Positions 12,961 to 16,209 of a stretch of DNA of 16,209 nt are shown piece by piece. The notes under the pieces are model-generated. The model was not told the origin of the DNA. It saw only the letters and a program-made list of their open reading frames with translations, and ran no database searches. Each line of letters starts with the position of its first letter. Position 1 is the stretch's first letter. Source of the stretch: Candidatus Aenigmatarchaeota archaeon (GTDB lineage: Archaea; Aenigmatarchaeota; Aenigmatarchaeia; QMZP01); contig QMZZ01000003.1 in assembly GCA_003663445.1 (NCBI GenBank), positions 1 through 16,209 on the forward strand, read 5' to 3'. A program made the position numbers and the translations under genes.

Positions 12961-13078
12961 CAAGGAAAAGCCTAAAAGATGGATGTGTACCGTTTGCGGT
13001 TATATAGCCGAAGGCGAGCTGCCGGTCAAATGCCCTGTTTGCGGGGCTGGGAGGGAGAACTTCATCGAGGTAAAATGA
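12947..13078 (+). CDS. Rubredoxin-like protein
   Basis: A 43-residue protein with the rubredoxin iron site: W-M-C14-T-V-C17-G-Y ... K-C29-P-V-C32-G. Four cysteines in two C-x-x-C-G-type knuckles would bind one Fe. The spacing between them is short, as in the C-terminal rubredoxin domain of rubrerythrin, and the protein is shorter than a classical rubredoxin (about 52). It would carry single electrons in the cytoplasm. It overlaps the ATPase stop by 14 nt and shares an ATGA with iorA, so it sits inside one translation-coupled unit. A perfect Shine-Dalgarno precedes it. Its size makes it easy to miss: the iorA frame is open across it, and a longer iorA start would hide it. Confidence 0.88.
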   Translation: MPEDSKEKPKRWMCTVCGYIAEGELPVKCPVCGAGRENFIEVK

Positions 13079-14907
13079 CCGAAAGAGTCCTGGAAAGGCC
13101 TGGAAAAAGGGTGATTCTGCTGGGAAACGAGGCAGTTGTAAGAGGGGCCCTGGAATCAGGGATCGGCTTTGCCTCAGCCTATCCCGGAACCCCATCTTCG
13201 GAAATCGCGGATACCTTTTCAAAAATAGCCAAAAAGGTAGGGATCTATTTCGAATACAGCACGAATGAAAAGGTAGCTTTGGAAGCTGCCGGTGGCGCGG
13301 CTTTTGCCGGAGTCCGCTCGATAGTTTCCTTCAAACACTTTGGCCTGAATGTCGCTTCAGACTCTGTCCAGCCCCTTGCCTACCATGGCCTGAAAGCAGG
13401 GATGGTGATAGCAGTTGCTGACGATCCAGGATGCTGGTCTTCGGGCCAGTCAGAACAGGACACACGATTCTATGCAAGGATGATGCATATGCCGATGCTC
13501 GAACCGGCTGATCCTCAGGAATGCAAGGACTTCTGCAAGCTTGCCTTCTGGCTTTCAGAGCGCTTCAAAATCCCGTGCTTCCTCAGACTGACCACCAGGG
13601 TCTCGCATGCTTCTGCGGATGTTAAGCTCGGAAGGATCGTAAAGGGCAGGACCCAGGGGATTTTCAAAAAAGGTGACGAGTTCAGGAACATGCCGCCTGA
13701 GATGCTAAAGGTTCATGAAGAGCTACATAAAAAGCTTGATCAGATCGAGAAGTGGGCTGAGAAGCAGGTAAAGCTCTACCCAGGAAAAGGAGAACTCGGG
13801 ATAGTGACCCTTGGAGCCCCGACGAATTATGTGCTGGAAAGCCTGGAAAGACTGAAGCTGGATCTTCCTGTTCTGAAGCTCAACCTTAGCTATCCGATAC
13901 CCAGAGGTACTATCCAAAGGTTTGCAAGGAACCTGAAAAAAATCTTTGTCATCGAGGAGCTCGAGCCGGTCATCCAGCAGGAACTTCAACGACTTTTACC
14001 AGGAAAGGAAGTAATAGGAAAAGAGTTCCTGCCAAGGGCAGGAGAGCTGAAGCCAGAGACAGTTGAAAGAGCTCTGGCCAAGGTTTTCGGTTTGAAGGTC
14101 CCTGATCTTGAACGATCGGACAGGCTTCTAAAGGGCTTGAAGCTTGTTCCACGAAAGCCCACACTCTGTCCTGGCTGTCCTCACCGTGCATCCTTCTGGG
14201 AATTAAAGGCAGCTTTGGGTGATGCTGTTTGGGGAGGAGATATAGGCTGTTATATCCTCGGCATCTATCCGCCTCAAAAGATGCAGGACTGGATAATATC
14301 GATGGGTGCGACCCAGGGGATATCCCACGGTTTGAGCAAAACGACCAAGCAGAAAATCGTTTCAATCCTGGGTGATTCGACATTTTTCCATGCAGGGATA
14401 CCAGGCCTCATAAATATGGTTTACAACCAGTCTGATGTTCTGGTCGCGGTTCTTGATAATTTCTATACAGCCATGACAGGTCATCAGCCCCATCCAGGCA
14501 CGGGATACACGGGCATGCAGGAAAAGAGCAAAAAGCTGGATATAGCTGAAATAGCCAAGGCATGCGGTGTCGAAAACGTGGCTGTGGTGAATGTTTGGAA
14601 TGTCAAGCAGGCCATCCGAACGATCAAAAGAATCTCGAGCAAACCCGGCCCGAAGCTTTTGGTGATGCGAGGGGAATGTCGGCTTCAGTTTATGAGAAGG
14701 ATGAGAAAGGAAGGAATAAAAACTCCGGTTTTTGAAATAGACCCCGAGAAATGCAGGAGATGCGGGCTGTGTGTTTATCAGTTCGGCTGTCCTGCGATCC
14801 ATCACGACAGAAAGAAAAATCTTTACTGGATAGACCCGGATTACTGCTGGGGCTGCGCTGTATGCAGCCAGGTTTGTCCGTATGGGGCTATAAAGGTGAG
14901 GAAATGA
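13075..14907 (+). CDS. iorA: Indolepyruvate:ferredoxin oxidoreductase alpha subunit
   Basis: The 610-residue large subunit of IorAB, which oxidatively decarboxylates aryl pyruvates from aromatic amino acids to aryl-acetyl-CoA and reduces ferredoxin. The N-terminal domain has A-Y-P-G-T-P-S-S-E-I, and C-P-G-C-P-H-R (from Cys365) precedes the TPP domain. The TPP motif is G-D-S-T-F-F (433-438) with L-D-N and T-A-M-T-G-H-Q-P-H-P-G. Two C-terminal 4Fe-4S sets are intact: Cys560, 563, 566, 572 and Cys591, 594, 597, 601. I chose the ATG at 13075: it overlaps the rubredoxin stop as ATGA, has GAGGT just upstream, and gives the family N-terminus. The in-frame ATG at 12979 would add 32 residues that only mirror the rubredoxin gene. 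Confidence 0.96.
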   Translation: MTERVLERPGKRVILLGNEAVVRGALESGIGFASAYPGTPSSEIADTFSKIAKKVGIYFEYSTNEKVALEAAGGAAFAGVRSIVSFKHFGLNVASDSVQPLAYHGLKAGMVIAVADDPGCWSSGQSEQDTRFYARMMHMPMLEPADPQECKDFCKLAFWLSERFKIPCFLRLTTRVSHASADVKLGRIVKGRTQGIFKKGDEFRNMPPEMLKVHEELHKKLDQIEKWAEKQVKLYPGKGELGIVTLGAPTNYVLESLERLKLDLPVLKLNLSYPIPRGTIQRFARNLKKIFVIEELEPVIQQELQRLLPGKEVIGKEFLPRAGELKPETVERALAKVFGLKVPDLERSDRLLKGLKLVPRKPTLCPGCPHRASFWELKAALGDAVWGGDIGCYILGIYPPQKMQDWIISMGATQGISHGLSKTTKQKIVSILGDSTFFHAGIPGLINMVYNQSDVLVAVLDNFYTAMTGHQPHPGTGYTGMQEKSKKLDIAEIAKACGVENVAVVNVWNVKQAIRTIKRISSKPGPKLLVMRGECRLQFMRRMRKEGIKTPVFEIDPEKCRRCGLCVYQFGCPAIHHDRKKNLYWIDPDYCWGCAVCSQVCPYGAIKVRK

Positions 14908-15485
14908 AGGAGTTCAATATCATCCTGTGCGGAGTAGGCGGGCAGGGTGTCCTGACCCTTGCCGCTATCATCGCCAGGGCAGCCCTTAATCACGGCTTTG
15001 AAGTCAGGGCAGCCGAGCTTCACGGTCTTTCCCAACGTTTCGGCTCGATCGAGACGCATTTGAGGTTCGGGAAGGGCATTCGCTCTCCTCTGGTCAGGCA
15101 GGCTTCTGCCCATCTGGTTCTGGCTTTGGAGCCTTCCGAAGCCCTCAGGGCATGTAGGTATGCCAATCCGGAGACCAGTTTCCTTCTCGACAAAAAACCC
15201 ATCATTTCGAACACCCTTTATCAGCTCAAGCAGCTCTACCCACCTTTAGATGAAATTCTGAAAAGGATCAAAAGGTTCTCTGAAAAAATCTATCTGACAG
15301 ACGCGACCCAAAAAGCCAAAGCAATGGCATCACCTGTTATGGCAAACGTATATCTGCTCGGAAAAGCATGCCAGCTGGGGCTTTTACCACTTGAAAAATC
15401 CTGGCTCAAAGAAGCGATAAAAGAGGTCGTGCCTGAAAGACATCTGAAAGAGAACTTGCTTGTATTTAATGCTGGGCAGTTATGA
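14904..15485 (+). CDS. iorB: Indolepyruvate:ferredoxin oxidoreductase beta subunit
   Basis: The 193-residue small subunit of IorAB, homologous to the gamma subunit of pyruvate:ferredoxin oxidoreductase. The N-terminal nucleotide/CoA-side fold is seen as I-I-L-C-G-V-G-G-Q-G-V-L-T-L-A (residues 6-20). The family motif E-L-H-G-L-S-Q-R-F-G-S-I-E-T-H-L-R-F-G follows. Its ATG overlaps the iorA stop as ATGA, with AGGTGAGGA just before it, so translation is coupled and stoichiometric. An in-frame ATG at 14751 lies inside iorA and only adds out-of-frame sequence. Length is normal (about 190-210). The stop lies within the convergent glycosyltransferase gene (20-nt overlap). Confidence 0.95.
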   Translation: MKEFNIILCGVGGQGVLTLAAIIARAALNHGFEVRAAELHGLSQRFGSIETHLRFGKGIRSPLVRQASAHLVLALEPSEALRACRYANPETSFLLDKKPIISNTLYQLKQLYPPLDEILKRIKRFSEKIYLTDATQKAKAMASPVMANVYLLGKACQLGLLPLEKSWLKEAIKEVVPERHLKENLLVFNAGQL

Positions 15486-16209
15486 AAATATAGATATCTT
15501 CACCATAAACACCTTTTCCTCGACATTTTAGCTCGTTTTCGTTAGAGATCATCATAAAAACTTCATCTCTCATTCTACAAGCCTCACCTCTACATGGAAA
15601 GCTCTCCGGAACCCAGATTATATAGGTAACATTTTCTCTGAATTTCTGATAAGTTTCATTCGCATTTTGGAGAGAGTAAAAACCTATTACAGGATTATCA
15701 TAAAATTTCGTGATAAGCGGGGCGGAACTTAGAATAGCGCCCTTCTCCAATCTACATTCTTTAAATATTTCCGGACCTTCAGGTGGCAGGGTTGAGATCC
15801 ATGTCAGATAATGAAAAATACCGGGGAGAAGAAGTATAATAAGTAACCAAACCCACCGATTCTGAATTTCAAAAATCCGGCTTGCTAAAAGAGCCAGATA
15901 GGGCAAGAAGGGGAGAGAAAACCTGAATTCCTTATGGGGCAAAAGGCTGAAAAAAACAAAAAATACAAGGAAAACAACCAGAATTATAAGCCATTTTTTA
16001 TCTTTCCTTGCTAAGTAGATACCAGGGAGCGAAAGCAGAAGAAAGGGATTGAGATAAAATAACTGAAAATAAAAGTATGGAGATTTTTCGTAGAGCCAAA
16101 GATATTCTCCATGGACAGCTTCCCAGGCAGGTCGGAACGGAAAAAGAAAATCTCCATATAAAAATTGATTAAATGCAAAATAAGGCAAAATGATCGATAA
16201 ACCTATAAC
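15466..16209 (-). CDS. GT-C membrane glycosyltransferase, GT22-like (5' part outside window)
   Basis: The minus-strand frame is open from its stop at 15466 to the right edge. The TTG at 16188 is not needed as a start, and the gene surely begins outside. The visible 247 residues are the C-terminal part of a polytopic membrane protein with several hydrophobic helices. L-P-H-K-E-F-R-F-S-L-P-F-L-P-Y-L-A-L-L-A matches the H-K-E-x-R-F motif of GT22 mannosyltransferases (Alg9/PIG-B type). F-N-Q-F-L-Y-G-D-F-L-F-P-F precedes it. A soluble tail carries four cysteines. It likely moves sugar from a lipid carrier to glycans outside the cell. Base composition is clearly more AT-rich than the other genes, which may mark transfer or relaxed codon use. 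The reaction is inferred. Confidence 0.7.
   Translation of the reverse strand, partial: VIGLSIILPYFAFNQFLYGDFLFPFRPAWEAVHGEYLWLYEKSPYFYFQLFYLNPFLLLSLPGIYLARKDKKWLIILVVFLVFFVFFSLLPHKEFRFSLPFLPYLALLASRIFEIQNRWVWLLIILLLPGIFHYLTWISTLPPEGPEIFKECRLEKGAILSSAPLITKFYDNPVIGFYSLQNANETYQKFRENVTYIIWVPESFPCRGEACRMRDEVFMMISNENELKCRGKGVYGEDIYIFITAQH

Noticed and set aside
12979..13074. N-terminal 32-residue extension of iorA from an upstream ATG
   Set aside because: It is the out-of-frame shadow of the rubredoxin gene; the ATG at 13075 has a Shine-Dalgarno, an ATGA junction and gives the family N-terminus.
14751..14903. Longer iorB start inside iorA
   Set aside because: The added residues are a shifted reading of the iorA ferredoxin domain; the ATG at 14904 fits the family start and overlaps the iorA stop.

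Overview
This is a compact archaeal chromosome segment. The archaeal markers are ribosomal protein L15e, a fibrillarin-type rRNA 2'-O-methyltransferase, an archaeal-type ATP-dependent DNA ligase, a TrmB-type regulator, a FlaI/TadA-like secretion ATPase and ferredoxin-dependent 2-oxoacid oxidoreductases (PorB, IorAB). Many small membrane or coiled-coil proteins of unknown function, very short gaps and overlapping gene ends suggest a reduced-genome lineage, possibly DPANN-like (Aenigmarchaeota, Iainarchaeota and similar). That placement is inference; the window has no rRNA gene to test it. I see no tRNA, rRNA, CRISPR array, insertion sequence or origin, and no gene-free stretch longer than about 160 bases.

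Layout, left to right. At 1-527 (minus) is an AMMECR1-domain protein cut by the left edge. At 554-1576 (plus) is a DHH/DHHA1 phosphoesterase. A small membrane-anchored protein (1545-1895, minus) and a small unknown protein (1940-2323, plus) follow. The minus-strand pair 2312-3889 encodes a winged-helix/S-layer-C-like fusion followed by fibrillarin. Next come a double zinc-ribbon protein (4052-4333, plus), DNA ligase (4330-6033, minus), a TrmB regulator (6180-6959, plus), an orphan PorB (6949-7806, minus) and a two-helix membrane protein (7884-8132, minus).

From 8204 the plus strand carries L15e and a five-helix membrane protein with an oligoglycine tail. Two minus-strand coiled-coil proteins (9447-10259, 10290-10679) stand back to back with a 748-residue secretion ATPase (10714-12960). 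The ATPase runs with overlapping ends into a 43-residue rubredoxin (12947-13078), iorA (13075-14907) and iorB (14904-15485). The right edge holds the 3' part of an AT-richer, GT22-like membrane glycosyltransferase gene (minus).

Most first genes have a TATA-like box about 20-30 nt before the start codon, which suggests leaderless mRNAs. Clear Shine-Dalgarno sequences are concentrated in the genes inside the ATPase-rubredoxin-iorAB unit. Five of six convergent gene pairs overlap at their 3' ends. The most notable signals are the ATPase-rubredoxin-iorAB unit, the membrane/coiled-coil/ATPase cluster without a recognisable platform or pilin gene, the winged-helix/S-layer-like fusion with three 11-nt-phased GGGAA sites at its promoter, and perfect inverted repeats before trmB and porB.
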